Below are positions 1 to 5,974 of a DNA stretch of 11,514 nucleotides, piece by piece (within the stretch, counting starts at the first letter, position 1; every line of letters begins with the position of its first letter). A model generated the notes under the pieces. It searched no databases. It saw only the letters and a program-made list of their open reading frames with translations, and was not told the origin of the DNA. The stretch comes from Fimbriimonadaceae bacterium. GTDB taxonomy: Bacteria; Armatimonadota; Fimbriimonadia; Fimbriimonadales; Fimbriimonadaceae. The position numbers and the translations under genes were made by a program. Location: positions 1 to 11,514 of the forward strand of contig CANFJD010000062.1 of assembly GCA_947447315.1 (NCBI GenBank), in the 5' to 3' direction.

Positions 1-389
1 AACGATACGTACGCATTGAGGCCGTAGCTGGTCACGCGAGCATCCTCGGCGTCGTTCCAATGGGGAGATTGATCCTCGGGGCATCGGTAAAGCAGTCGAG
101 CTTTGATGTAGGGTTGGACGGTATCCAGCCAGGATTTTGCCGTGGTTTCGCCGTCTCCTCCCGCCGCCATGTGTTCGGTAGCGGCGGGGAGCCGATCGTC
201 CTCGTCGTTGGCGTAGAGGGTGAGGCCGAGGGCGAGTTGCTTGACGTTATTAAGGCAAGATGTTGCTTTGGCGGCCGCCTTTGCCTGGGCGAACACGGGG
301 AAAAGGATGGCGGCGAGGATCGCGATGATCGCGATGACGACGAGAAGTTCGATGAGCGTGAATGCGCGTTTAGTAGTAGATTTGATCAT
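1..389 (-). CDS. Type IV/type II secretion pseudopilin, 3' end outside window
   Basis: This is the first 129 codons of a prepilin-like protein that runs off the left edge. It starts at the ATG at 389-387, with AGGA three bases plus an AAG-like spacer upstream (AGGAAAG directly before ATG). Residues 1-9 are a short basic leader. The class III signal follows as A9|F10-T-L-I-E14, with Glu at mature position 5, and then a hydrophobic helix of about 20 residues. After FPVFAQAK comes SCLNNVKQLALGLTLYANDEDD, split here as SCLNNVKQ and LALGLTLYANDEDD. This arrangement is common in pseudopilins of Armatimonadota and Planctomycetota. By family knowledge it is cleaved and N-methylated by a prepilin peptidase and assembled into a periplasmic or surface fibre. 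The residue before the cleavage site is Ala, not the usual Gly. The C-terminal globular part is not visible, so its specific role is unknown. Confidence 0.9.
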   Translation of the reverse strand, partial: MIKSTTKRAFTLIELLVVIAIIAILAAILFPVFAQAKAAAKATSCLNNVKQLALGLTLYANDEDDRLPAATEHMAAGGDGETTAKSWLDTVQPYIKARLLYRCPEDQSPHWNDAEDARVTSYGLNAYVS

Positions 390-411
390 CTTTCCTGTAC
401 AAAAGACCATG

Positions 412-437
412 CTCGGGCCTCATTACTTGAGCCCGAG
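412..437 (-). terminator. Hairpin, possible terminator after the 455-877 gene
   Basis: Arms CTCGGGC (412-418) and GCCCGAG (431-437) form a 7-bp perfect stem. Three more pairs (TCA with TGA) are possible across a bulge, leaving a 5-nt loop. It starts 17 nt past the stop of the upstream minus-strand gene. Read on the minus strand, the hairpin is followed by CATGGTCTTTTG, so the T run is short and displaced by several bases. It could be a weak terminator or an RNA structure in the leader of the pseudopilin at 389. Confidence 0.45.
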
Positions 438-454
438 AAACGGAGAATAGGGTC

Positions 455-877
455 TTAGGAAAGATTAGGAGGCGGGGTTGGTGGATCGGGCTCGCGGGAA
501 GTTGAGGCAGGCCGATCGGTGGAGATGGCGGGCGTCGGGGAGACTTCCGCGTTCAAAACGAGGGTCACGGAGGGAACGAAGTACGGCTCAAACTTCTTTA
601 GCGTATCGCTGACGAGTTGACTCCGCTTGACCGTGCTACAGGTACAGAGTTGGAAGGATTTTTCGCCTGGAAGCGGTGCTCGCCATTTGATCTCGGTCTC
701 TTGACCAGCGGCGTTACGCAAAACCACCGGTACGGCCTGGACGGGAGCGGTGGGGCACTGCTGGTTAGAAGGAAAGGTCACGAACTGGAGGGCGGAGCCG
801 ACAAACAACCAGCAGGCGACAAGAAGGGCGAATCTACGTGCCGCCTGCGTTCGCAGACTCACTAAGATTCGCCCCAT
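455..877 (-). CDS. Hypothetical secreted or membrane-anchored protein with Pro-rich tail
   Basis: I do not recognise this 140-residue protein. The N-terminus is basic (R and K at 3-15) and is followed by a hydrophobic segment at about 16-33 (FALLVACWLFVGSALQF), which reads as a signal anchor or uncleaved signal peptide. The middle part (40-110) is a small extracytoplasmic region with cysteines at about 41, 78 and 80 (LCTCS). The last 28 residues are rich in Pro, Ser and Thr (ending PDPPTPPPNLS), like a disordered linker or tail. No Shine-Dalgarno sequence precedes the ATG, but TAACTT lies 6 nt upstream of it. The cytochrome-like gene ends 42 nt upstream on the same strand, so cotranscription is likely. 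Antisense ORFs here are poor in recognisable features. Confidence 0.7.
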   Translation of the reverse strand: MGRILVSLRTQAARRFALLVACWLFVGSALQFVTFPSNQQCPTAPVQAVPVVLRNAAGQETEIKWRAPLPGEKSFQLCTCSTVKRSQLVSDTLKKFEPYFVPSVTLVLNAEVSPTPAISTDRPASTSREPDPPTPPPNLS

Positions 878-919
878 GGATTGAAGTTACCCGGATTACC
901 TACCGGACTAATGGACGGA

Positions 920-1210
920 CTACGGGTACTTCTTGGTCGGCTTCGCGGCCTGGCCCATGGCACCCGGCTTTACGCCGGCTTTGGCGGCTTCGGTCTTCTC
1001 GACAAATCCTTTGAAGCTGTCGTTATTGTGCTCGTAGAACTTGCCGCGGAAGCCCCAGCCCTTTCCGCCGCTAGCGTTCAGGTGGCAATAGTTGCAGGTC
1101 TTCTTTTCCTTCTGAGCAAAGGCAGGGGTGGCATTTGCTTCGAACGAGCTGGCGCTAAGCACCACGGTGACGATGAACAAGGCAGGGGTAACCAGATGGG
1201 CAACCTTCAT
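920..1210 (-). CDS. Small one-heme c-type cytochrome-like protein
   Basis: This is a 96-residue precursor starting at the ATG at 1210-1208. It has a signal peptide (MKVAHLVTPALFIVTVVLSA, then SSFEANA), with cleavage plausible after ANA at 27 or AFA at 32. A CNYCH motif at 39-43 is the classical c-type heme attachment site. It is followed by a Gly/aromatic stretch (GGKGWGFRGKFYEHN) and a Lys/Ala/Pro tail with Met85 as a possible axial ligand. By family knowledge, heme is attached after export, so it should act in the periplasm or outside the membrane, probably in electron transfer; the partner is unknown. An upstream in-frame ATG at 1276 would add 22 residues before the signal peptide, so I prefer 1210. 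There is no Shine-Dalgarno sequence, but TACAAT sits 9 nt before the ATG. Confidence 0.8.
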   Translation of the reverse strand: MKVAHLVTPALFIVTVVLSASSFEANATPAFAQKEKKTCNYCHLNASGGKGWGFRGKFYEHNNDSFKGFVEKTEAAKAGVKPGAMGQAAKPTKKYP

Positions 1211-1219
1211 GGTGAAGGC

Positions 1220-1225
1220 ATTGTA
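1220..1225 (-). promoter_or_regulatory. Possible -10 element of a leaderless promoter (cytochrome gene)
   Basis: On the minus strand, TACAAT ends 9 nt before the ATG at 1210 and matches the TATAAT consensus at five of six positions. A transcript initiated from it would have almost no 5' leader, which fits the absence of a Shine-Dalgarno sequence. No good -35 box is seen. Confidence 0.35.
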
Positions 1226-1227
1226 TC

Positions 1228-1260
1228 GCGAATTCGTGCCGTGTGATATAAAGAATTCGC
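1228..1260. repeat. Inverted repeat GCGAATTC / GAATTCGC with 17-nt spacer
   Basis: The 8-bp arms at 1228-1235 and 1253-1260 are perfectly complementary. They flank the region where the -35 of the putative cytochrome promoter would lie. Each arm contains the palindrome GAATTC, so the arms also read as direct repeats. This is compatible with a dimeric regulator site or an RNA hairpin. Confidence 0.4.
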
Positions 1261-1278
1261 CCGCTGCCCACCACATTC

Positions 1279-1330
1279 AAAAAAATCCGAAAAAATTGCC
1301 GACGTCCGGGGCGAAAACACCGACACGTCG
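1279..1330 (-). terminator. Intrinsic terminator of the PhyH-family gene
   Basis: On the minus strand the sequence just after the stop at 1349 contains CGACGT (1330-1325) and ACGTCG (1305-1300), a 6-bp stem with an inner CGG/CCG pairing. It is followed by GCAATTTTTTCGG and then a second run of seven T. Stem plus T-tract in this position is a typical rho-independent terminator. It separates the PhyH gene from the cytochrome gene downstream. Confidence 0.7.
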
Positions 1331-1348
1331 CGATCATCGGACCGAGAG

Positions 1349-2065
1349 CTAATCGGCGATTCTTTGCTCAACGACGTGTTGGGTCGTAAATTGGTACCTC
1401 ATGTTTCGATAAACACAAATGTCGGTGACATTCCCCGGCGTCCCGACCGGGGTGGCGCGATAGTTGGTGGAGACTCGGCTGGTTGACCCGACCTGCAACA
1501 CTCGGTGCCAGCAGTGGCCGTGCAGCAGCACCATTGATCCCTTCTGGGGGGCAATCGCCACTTGACCGGGTAAATCTCCATGAGGCTCGCCCGCCGGGAT
1601 GGTGCCCTGCTTGTGGGTGCCAGGGACGATCACCAGCTGACCACCGGTCTCATCATCGATGTTTCGCGTGTAGACGAGTCGGTTCAAATTGTAGTGTTCG
1701 CTTGTTTCGGGGGGACAATCCTGGTGCCAGGCTTGTCCAGCGCTACCGGGGGCGGAATACATCACCATGCAAACCTGAGTGTTCCAGCCTTCGCCTAGGA
1801 TCGCGGTCGTGATCTGCGCCAACCGCGGATCTTCGTCGATGAGGGCAAACTCGTTCACGCCCTCTAGCTGAGGGAACCAAGGAACCACCTGGGTGGCGGC
1901 TAGGTCATCGAAATCACTACTGTTCGCGTTTTCAAATGCTCCGGAAAAGTGATCCAGGATTTTTGCGTGGAGTAAGTCAAGTAAAGCGTCGTCAAACAGG
2001 CCCTCAATAACCACAAACCCATTCTTCCAAAACTGGCGATGGAGTTCGGCAAGGTCAATATTCAT
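1349..2065 (-). CDS. Phytanoyl-CoA dioxygenase (PhyH) family protein
   Basis: This is a 238-residue Fe(II)/2-oxoglutarate-dependent oxygenase. The iron-binding triad is visible: H114 and D116 in WHQD, and a distal His at 187 in HGHCWHRV. R197 is ten residues later, where the family places the 2-oxoglutarate carboxylate-binding Arg. The N-terminal FWKNGFVVIEGLFDD segment is the usual PhyH opening. Family members hydroxylate small molecules or lipid-like substrates; nothing here identifies this one's substrate. I take the ATG at 2065. A longer reading starts at a TTG that overlaps the upstream stop and adds a basic PWWRRRPNP leader not expected in the family. It lies 44 nt downstream of the formimidoyltransferase-like gene. 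There is no Shine-Dalgarno sequence, but a perfect TATAAT lies 9 nt before the ATG, and a terminator follows the stop. Confidence 0.88.
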   Translation of the reverse strand: MNIDLAELHRQFWKNGFVVIEGLFDDALLDLLHAKILDHFSGAFENANSSDFDDLAATQVVPWFPQLEGVNEFALIDEDPRLAQITTAILGEGWNTQVCMVMYSAPGSAGQAWHQDCPPETSEHYNLNRLVYTRNIDDETGGQLVIVPGTHKQGTIPAGEPHGDLPGQVAIAPQKGSMVLLHGHCWHRVLQVGSTSRVSTNYRATPVGTPGNVTDICVYRNMRYQFTTQHVVEQRIAD

Positions 2066-2074
2066 AGTTGGCTC

Positions 2075-2080
2075 ATTATA
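2075..2080 (-). promoter_or_regulatory. Possible -10 element of a leaderless promoter (PhyH gene)
   Basis: A perfect TATAAT on the minus strand lies in the 44-nt gap between the two genes and ends 9 nt before the ATG at 2065. No recognisable -35 is present at 16-18 nt. It may give the PhyH gene its own leaderless transcript in addition to read-through from upstream. Confidence 0.4.
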
Positions 2081-2109
2081 GGGGTTCGGGCGGCGACGCC
2101 ACCAGGGGA

Positions 2110-2880
2110 TCAATCCACGATTTGGGAATCCTGCACGTCCAGTACCGTGGCGGAGGCAAGATCGCGGTGGCGAATGACCCCGATCAATTCGGTTGTCCCC
2201 GATACCGGGATTTGGTCGCGAATCCAGCCCACTAGCTCATCGATCGAAACCTCGTCCGGCTGCGTGATGTTCATGGAAATCTGAGTCATTTGCCGCGAGT
2301 CCAAGGAAAACGCCAGTGCCCTTACTCCCGAAAAATTTGGAACTCCCGCCTCGCGGTTCAACCGAATCTGACGCGCCACGGATCGCGCGAAGGTCAGGTC
2401 GGTGGTGGGCAGGTTCACGTTCAGGGCGATCAGGAAGTCGCGTTGGCCTATCACGGTGACGCCCCATTGCGGATGCGGCGTGGAGCCAAAATCGGGAGGA
2501 TACAGGCCCCGCCGCACATCCGGCAGGCTCCGGCCGGGGGCACTCTTTTCGTAAAGCGTCACGGGAATTCCAAACTCACGCCAAAACCGCTGGGCGACGG
2601 TCGGCACGTCAATTTCTCCCACGAAGGGGCACACATCCAATGCTCCGATGCGCGGATGGACGCCGTGCTGGGTTCGTAAATCAATTTGCGGCAACCAAGC
2701 CGCGGTCAGCGCGAAAGTCGCCGCCTCCACTTGGCTCGCCGATCCCGAATACGCCGTCACCGTGCGCTGGTGATCCCGATCGCCCTGATGGAAATGAACT
2801 GAGACATCAAAGAGCTCGGGGAGGGCCAAGCCCACCGCCGACCAATTGGGAACCGCTAGTACTTTTGCACGTTCTGTCAT
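2110..2880 (-). CDS. Glutamate formimidoyltransferase-like protein (FTCD N-terminal type), compact
   Basis: The protein (256 residues) resembles the formiminotransferase part of FTCD, which moves the formimino group of N-formiminoglutamate to tetrahydrofolate in histidine breakdown (EC 2.1.2.5). Family blocks in order are VPNWS (10-14), DHQRTV (36-41), HGVHPRIGALDVCPFVGE (72-89), RRGLYPPDFG (123-132), HPQWGVTVIGQRDFLIALNV (136-155) and QISMNIT (200-206), and a closing ELIGVI. H75 aligns with the catalytic His of the mammalian enzyme. It is shorter than the usual roughly 300 residues: the EGR loop after VPN and part of the following helix are missing. No cyclodeaminase or other histidine-degradation gene is nearby, so the substrate remains an inference. 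The ATG at 2880 has no clear Shine-Dalgarno sequence; an AT-rich stretch precedes it. The gene is divergent from the pseudopilin at 2944. Confidence 0.82.
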   Translation of the reverse strand: MTERAKVLAVPNWSAVGLALPELFDVSVHFHQGDRDHQRTVTAYSGSASQVEAATFALTAAWLPQIDLRTQHGVHPRIGALDVCPFVGEIDVPTVAQRFWREFGIPVTLYEKSAPGRSLPDVRRGLYPPDFGSTPHPQWGVTVIGQRDFLIALNVNLPTTDLTFARSVARQIRLNREAGVPNFSGVRALAFSLDSRQMTQISMNITQPDEVSIDELVGWIRDQIPVSGTTELIGVIRHRDLASATVLDVQDSQIVD

Positions 2881-2893
2881 TCAATTTTTTTAT

Positions 2894-2922
2894 TTGGAAG
2901 TTCCCGAAGAATGGTGTATAAA
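2894..2922 (+). promoter_or_regulatory. Sigma-70-like promoter for the pseudopilin at 2944
   Basis: TTGGAA (2894-2899) and TATAAA (2917-2922) are separated by exactly 17 bp, giving a predicted start of transcription near 2929. The -10 lies inside the inverted repeat GTGT-ATAA-ACAC (2914-2925). On the opposite strand the same bases read TATACA (2920-2915), so the element may also fire towards the formimidoyltransferase-like gene. Confidence 0.55.
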
Positions 2923-2928
2923 CACACT

Positions 2929-2933
2929 GGGAG
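2929..2933 (+). promoter_or_regulatory. Shine-Dalgarno GGGAG for the pseudopilin
   Basis: GGGAG ends 10 nt before the ATG at 2944 and supports that start. It lies close to the predicted transcription start, so the leader would be very short. Confidence 0.5.
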
Positions 2934-2943
2934 TTGACAAGAA

Positions 2944-3528
2944 ATGAAGCATCGAGCCTTTTCCCTGGTGGAAATCCTGACCGTGATTGCTATTATCGCG
3001 GTTTTGGCGGGAATTAGCTTTGCAGTATTTCAGTCATCCAAAAGAGCGGGGCAAGTTACGGCGGCTGCGGAGAATTTGCGGCAAATGAATCTCGCATTGA
3101 TCCTTTACATGGATCAAAACGGATTGAGCGTTTCCGGCGACCTGCTTCCTCCGACCGACGACATTTACCCAGATAATGGACATATTCTTAAGCAACCCGG
3201 ATCGCAGAACAACATATTGAATCTCCCGACAGCTAGCTTCCAAAGTCCATGTGGAGAGCTTGACTCACGCGCTGTTACGGGCTTGTCGATTGACTACATT
3301 CGGAATCACGAGCTTTGGGAATGGCGCATCCAACGGTGGCAACAGCAATTTCAATCCAACTTGGTGACTTTCATCGACATGAATTGTAATGATTCGTCGG
3401 TTAACCTCCACAACCAATTTGAACCCAAATTTGGCCTAGGAGTACTGTTCGCGGGCAACGTAGTCCGGCGGCGGTCGGAGGGCGTCTGGGCAGAACCCGC
3501 ATTCTGGGCGACGCCGATCGGAAAATAG
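2944..3528 (+). CDS. Pseudopilin with prepilin-type N-terminal cleavage/methylation motif
   Basis: This is a complete 194-residue prepilin-like protein. The leader is only five residues (MKHRA), followed by F6-S-L-V-E10 and a hydrophobic helix to about residue 28. Glu is at mature position 5 as expected, and Ala, not Gly, precedes the cut. The region QVTAAAENLRQMNLALILYM continues the long N-terminal helix. The rest is a small globular domain with two Cys (about 102 and 148) that could form a disulfide. It differs from the left-edge pseudopilin in lacking the SCLNN-KQ block. By family knowledge it is a substrate of prepilin peptidase and part of a type IV pilus or type II secretion-like fibre. 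It has its own promoter and Shine-Dalgarno sequence and is followed after 2 nt by a membrane-anchored unknown, so the two probably act together. Confidence 0.9.
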   Translation: MKHRAFSLVEILTVIAIIAVLAGISFAVFQSSKRAGQVTAAAENLRQMNLALILYMDQNGLSVSGDLLPPTDDIYPDNGHILKQPGSQNNILNLPTASFQSPCGELDSRAVTGLSIDYIRNHELWEWRIQRWQQQFQSNLVTFIDMNCNDSSVNLHNQFEPKFGLGVLFAGNVVRRRSEGVWAEPAFWATPIGK

Positions 3529-3530
3529 GG

Positions 3531-4172
3531 ATGGGCGTCAAACGTAATCAAGCTATCGGCTTGGCGGCCTTCGCGATTCTCGGCATCGCCATATATTTAT
3601 TCCTGAATAAACCCGGGCCGACCCCAACCCAAGTAGCGATGGCTGGGGGTGAATGTCTTGCCCGACGGGATGCCGAGTGCCTTGCCTCCCTGGCATCAGA
3701 GAGCGAAATGGCGGCCTATGGAGTGACCAGAACTCAAGTCGTTGCTCTCTTGCGGGACTACTATTTTCCCCGCTTAGCCAAATTGAGAATCTCCAGCACC
3801 CCCACCGTGTTTGACGAGCAGCCGGGATCGACGCAAGTGCATCTACGGGTTGAGAGTCCAAACAATGAGCCCATCGAGTGGGAGGTTCTTGCCGCGAAGG
3901 TGGGCGCTGGCGTCCGCTTACCGACTTTGATTACGGACGCTCTGCTAGCCGGAACTTCGGTCAATCTCCCGCCAAAGAATGACGATCCGGGAGCAAAATT
4001 AGAGGCATGGGCAAACACCGCCGCTTCGGACGGCCCGCAGTTGTCAAACATGGGATTCACCGGTTTGTACCGAGGGCCCAATGAAGGATTAGTTTCGTGG
4101 GCGGACTGGTCTAACGACTGCCGTCAGCGCGCCGCAGCGGCGCGCGAACGGGCGACGACTAGAACGCGGTGA
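3531..4172 (+). CDS. Hypothetical protein with N-terminal membrane anchor
   Basis: I do not recognise this 213-residue protein. Residues 1-6 are basic (GVKRN), and residues about 8-26 (AIGLAAFAILGIAIYLFL) form one membrane helix, so the rest should lie outside the cytoplasm. Residues 35-55 hold a short helix with two Cys eight apart (C42 and C50: GGECLARRDAECLASL). A folded domain of mixed strand and helix follows, and the C-terminus is rich in Arg and Ala (RQRAAAARERATTRTR). The start is 2 nt after the pseudopilin stop, with TAGGG directly before the ATG, so translation is probably coupled to the pilin. The last 14 bases overlap the 3' end of fabI on the other strand. A role as a pilus-associated or assembly-related protein is inference from position only. 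Confidence 0.72.
   Translation: MGVKRNQAIGLAAFAILGIAIYLFLNKPGPTPTQVAMAGGECLARRDAECLASLASESEMAAYGVTRTQVVALLRDYYFPRLAKLRISSTPTVFDEQPGSTQVHLRVESPNNEPIEWEVLAAKVGAGVRLPTLITDALLAGTSVNLPPKNDDPGAKLEAWANTAASDGPQLSNMGFTGLYRGPNEGLVSWADWSNDCRQRAAAARERATTRTR
4127..4145. repeat. Perfect GC-rich inverted repeat at a convergent gene junction
   Basis: GCGCGCCGC (4127-4135) and GCGGCGCGC (4137-4145) are exact complements around one central A. The sequence lies inside the 3' end of the 3531-4172 gene and 14 nt beyond the fabI stop. It would form a very stable hairpin in either transcript, but no T-tract follows on either strand. It may slow or end transcription of fabI, or simply reflect GC-rich Arg/Ala codons. 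Confidence 0.45.
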
Positions 4173-4923
4173 TGCTGTAGCCGCTGTCGATGAAGACGAG
4201 CTGGCCGGTAACGCCTTTGCTCAGGTCGCTGAGGAGCCACATGGCGTTCGCACCGACTTCGGGCTGACCGTACGGGCGCTTGAGCGGGGCACGCTCGGCG
4301 ACGGTGGAAAGCATTCCCGAAAGGCCCTTTACGCCGCGACCCGAGATGGTGTTGACCGGTCCGGGGGAGAGCGTGTTGACGCGGATTCCCTTTTCGCCAA
4401 GATCAAGTGCCAGGTACCGAATGCTGGCTTCCAGGGCGGCCTTGCAGGCGCCCATGATGTTGTAGCTGGGCATGGCCCGCTGCGAACCGAGATAGCTGAG
4501 GGTGATGACGCTGGCGTCCTCATTGAACAATCCTTCCAACGTGGCGCAGGTGCGGATGAGCGAGTAAACGCTGGCGTTCATTGCGATCTGAAAATCTTCC
4601 AGGGTGGTGTCGATAAAGCGACCTTCCAGGGCGGTGCGGGGAGCAAAGCCAACGCTGTGAACCAAGAAGTCAATCTTCCCGTAGGTAGATTCCACCTGCT
4701 GGCGAAGGGTTTCGTACTGATCCTCAAAGCCAAAATCGATGAGGAAGGGGTCAAAACCGGTTCGTCCTTCGATGAGCTTGTTGACGCCTTCGGCCAATCG
4801 TTCGTTCTGAGCGCCGATGCCAACGCGGGCTCCGTGTTGATTCGCCTGATCGGCAATCGCCCAACCAATCGAGTTTTTATTGGTCACATTGAGGACTAAG
4901 CCGACTTTGCCTTCCAAAAGCAT
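4159..4923 (-). CDS. fabI: Enoyl-[acyl-carrier-protein] reductase (NADH type)
   Basis: FabI (254 residues, the normal length) reduces trans-2-enoyl-ACP in the last step of each cycle of type II fatty acid synthesis in the cytoplasm. It is an atypical short-chain dehydrogenase. The cofactor loop is NVTNKNSIGWAIA (12-24) and the substrate region is HSVGFAP (89-95). Tyr144 in LSYLG and the catalytic pair Tyr154-(6)-Lys161 in SYNIMGACKAALEAS give the FabI signature. The later blocks GIRVNTLSPGPVNT and AERAPLKRP are also typical. The ATG at 4923 has no Shine-Dalgarno sequence; TACAAC ends 6 nt before it. The gene is divergent from the CBM9-like gene (about 85 bp between starts) and converges on the membrane-anchored unknown with a 14-bp overlap of the coding ends. 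Confidence 0.96.
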   Translation of the reverse strand: MLLEGKVGLVLNVTNKNSIGWAIADQANQHGARVGIGAQNERLAEGVNKLIEGRTGFDPFLIDFGFEDQYETLRQQVESTYGKIDFLVHSVGFAPRTALEGRFIDTTLEDFQIAMNASVYSLIRTCATLEGLFNEDASVITLSYLGSQRAMPSYNIMGACKAALEASIRYLALDLGEKGIRVNTLSPGPVNTISGRGVKGLSGMLSTVAERAPLKRPYGQPEVGANAMWLLSDLSKGVTGQLVFIDSGYSITAF

Positions 4924-4952
4924 GGTTAGGTTGTACCCGCGACGATCTAAAG

Positions 4953-4968
4953 GGCGTGGAAAAACGCC
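4953..4968. repeat. Short stem-loop in the fabI / CBM9 divergent region
   Basis: GGCGT (4953-4957) and ACGCC (4964-4968) form a 5-bp stem with loop GGAAAA. It lies midway between the two divergent starts and could be an operator half-site pair or nothing. No convincing -35/-10 pair was found on either strand around it. Confidence 0.25.
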
Positions 4969-5008
4969 GACAGTTTCAAACCGCGCATCATAAACCGTGA
5001 TTGCGGTT

Positions 5009-5974
5009 ATGCTGGCGGGCTTGATGATTCCGCACCCGCTCGTTTACGTTTGCCCGCGCACCACCCAACCACCCCGGCTCGACGGTCGATTGGATGATGC
5101 AGCCTGGAGCCACGCCCCGTGGACGGCCGAATTTCAGGACATCGAGGGCGATAAGAAGCCCAAACCCGCCTTCAAAACCCGGGCCAAGATGATGTGGGAT
5201 GACGAATACCTGTATATTGGCGCTCACTTAGAAGAGCCGCACGTGTGGGCCACGCTCACCGAACACGACTCCGTCATATTCCAAGACAACGACTTTGAAG
5301 TGTTTCTGGACCCCGATGACGACGGGCACCAGTACGTAGAAATGGAGTTAAACGCCCTGAATACCACCTGGGATCTGCTTCTTCCGCGTCCCTATCGCGG
5401 CGGCGGTCCGGCGCTCAACGGGTGGGAGATCAAGGGCCTCCGTACGGCGGTGCACATCGATGGCACGCTCAACCATCCGGAAGATACGGACCGAGGATGG
5501 ACCGTCGAAATCGCCTACCCGTGGGCCGCTCTCCGGGAGGTTTCGCACGTGCCGTGCCCGCCGCGCGACGGGGATCAGTGGCGGATCAATTTTTCGCGAG
5601 TCCAGTGGCAAACCACGGTGAAGGACGGGAAGTACGTAAAAGTCCCGGGCAAGCCGGAAGACAATTGGGTTTGGTCGCCCCAACACACCATTGATATGCA
5701 CTGGCCCGATCGGTGGGGAGTGCTGCAGTTTTCTAAAGAAACCACCGCTCTGCCGGCTTCGAAACCGCTACCCGAGTGGGAAAACCGGATGCGATTGATC
5801 GATGTGTGGGTGGCGCAGAGTCAGTACCGGGCACAGCACAGCGCGTTTTGCCCCAGCGGCGCTCAACTCGGGTTCCCCGACGTCAAGATCGAAGCCACCT
5901 CCGGCCAATTCACCGCCCGCCTCGGGCGCTGCGAAATCAACCACGAACTCAAGTTAACCTGTAGCCGAGATTAA
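5009..5974 (+). CDS. Carbohydrate-binding family 9-like protein
   Basis: The protein (about 321 residues) matches the CBM9-like beta-sandwich family found in polysaccharide-degrading bacteria. Blocks seen in order are PPRLDGRLDDAAW, an AKMMWDDEYLYIGAHLEEPH strand pair, VIFQDNDFEVFLDPDDDGHQ, ALNTTWDLLLPRPYRGGGP, and DRGWTVEIAYPWAAL, followed by WRINFSRVQW, NWVWSPQHTIDMH and RWGVLQF. These fit sugar recognition through Trp-rich faces, but no catalytic motif is seen, and the last 70 residues are less conserved. The start is uncertain: GTG 4997, ATG 5009 and ATG 5024 are all in frame, and none has a good Shine-Dalgarno sequence. The 5024 start gives MIPHPLVYVC and has TATGCT 10 nt upstream. No clear signal peptide results from any start, which is odd for a family often exported. 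Its stop codon interlocks with that of leuA. Confidence 0.87.
   Translation: MLAGLMIPHPLVYVCPRTTQPPRLDGRLDDAAWSHAPWTAEFQDIEGDKKPKPAFKTRAKMMWDDEYLYIGAHLEEPHVWATLTEHDSVIFQDNDFEVFLDPDDDGHQYVEMELNALNTTWDLLLPRPYRGGGPALNGWEIKGLRTAVHIDGTLNHPEDTDRGWTVEIAYPWAALREVSHVPCPPRDGDQWRINFSRVQWQTTVKDGKYVKVPGKPEDNWVWSPQHTIDMHWPDRWGVLQFSKETTALPASKPLPEWENRMRLIDVWVAQSQYRAQHSAFCPSGAQLGFPDVKIEATSGQFTARLGRCEINHELKLTCSRD

Noticed and set aside
60..458. Plus-strand open frame of 132 codons opposite the left-edge pseudopilin
   Set aside because: The minus strand carries an unmistakable prepilin motif in this stretch, and the plus frame is low-complexity (Gly/Glu/Asp-rich) with no recognisable domain.
2066..2113. Upstream TTG start for the PhyH gene overlapping the preceding stop
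   Set aside because: It adds a basic, Trp/Arg-rich leader not expected in PhyH proteins. The ATG at 2065 begins just before the conserved N-terminal block.
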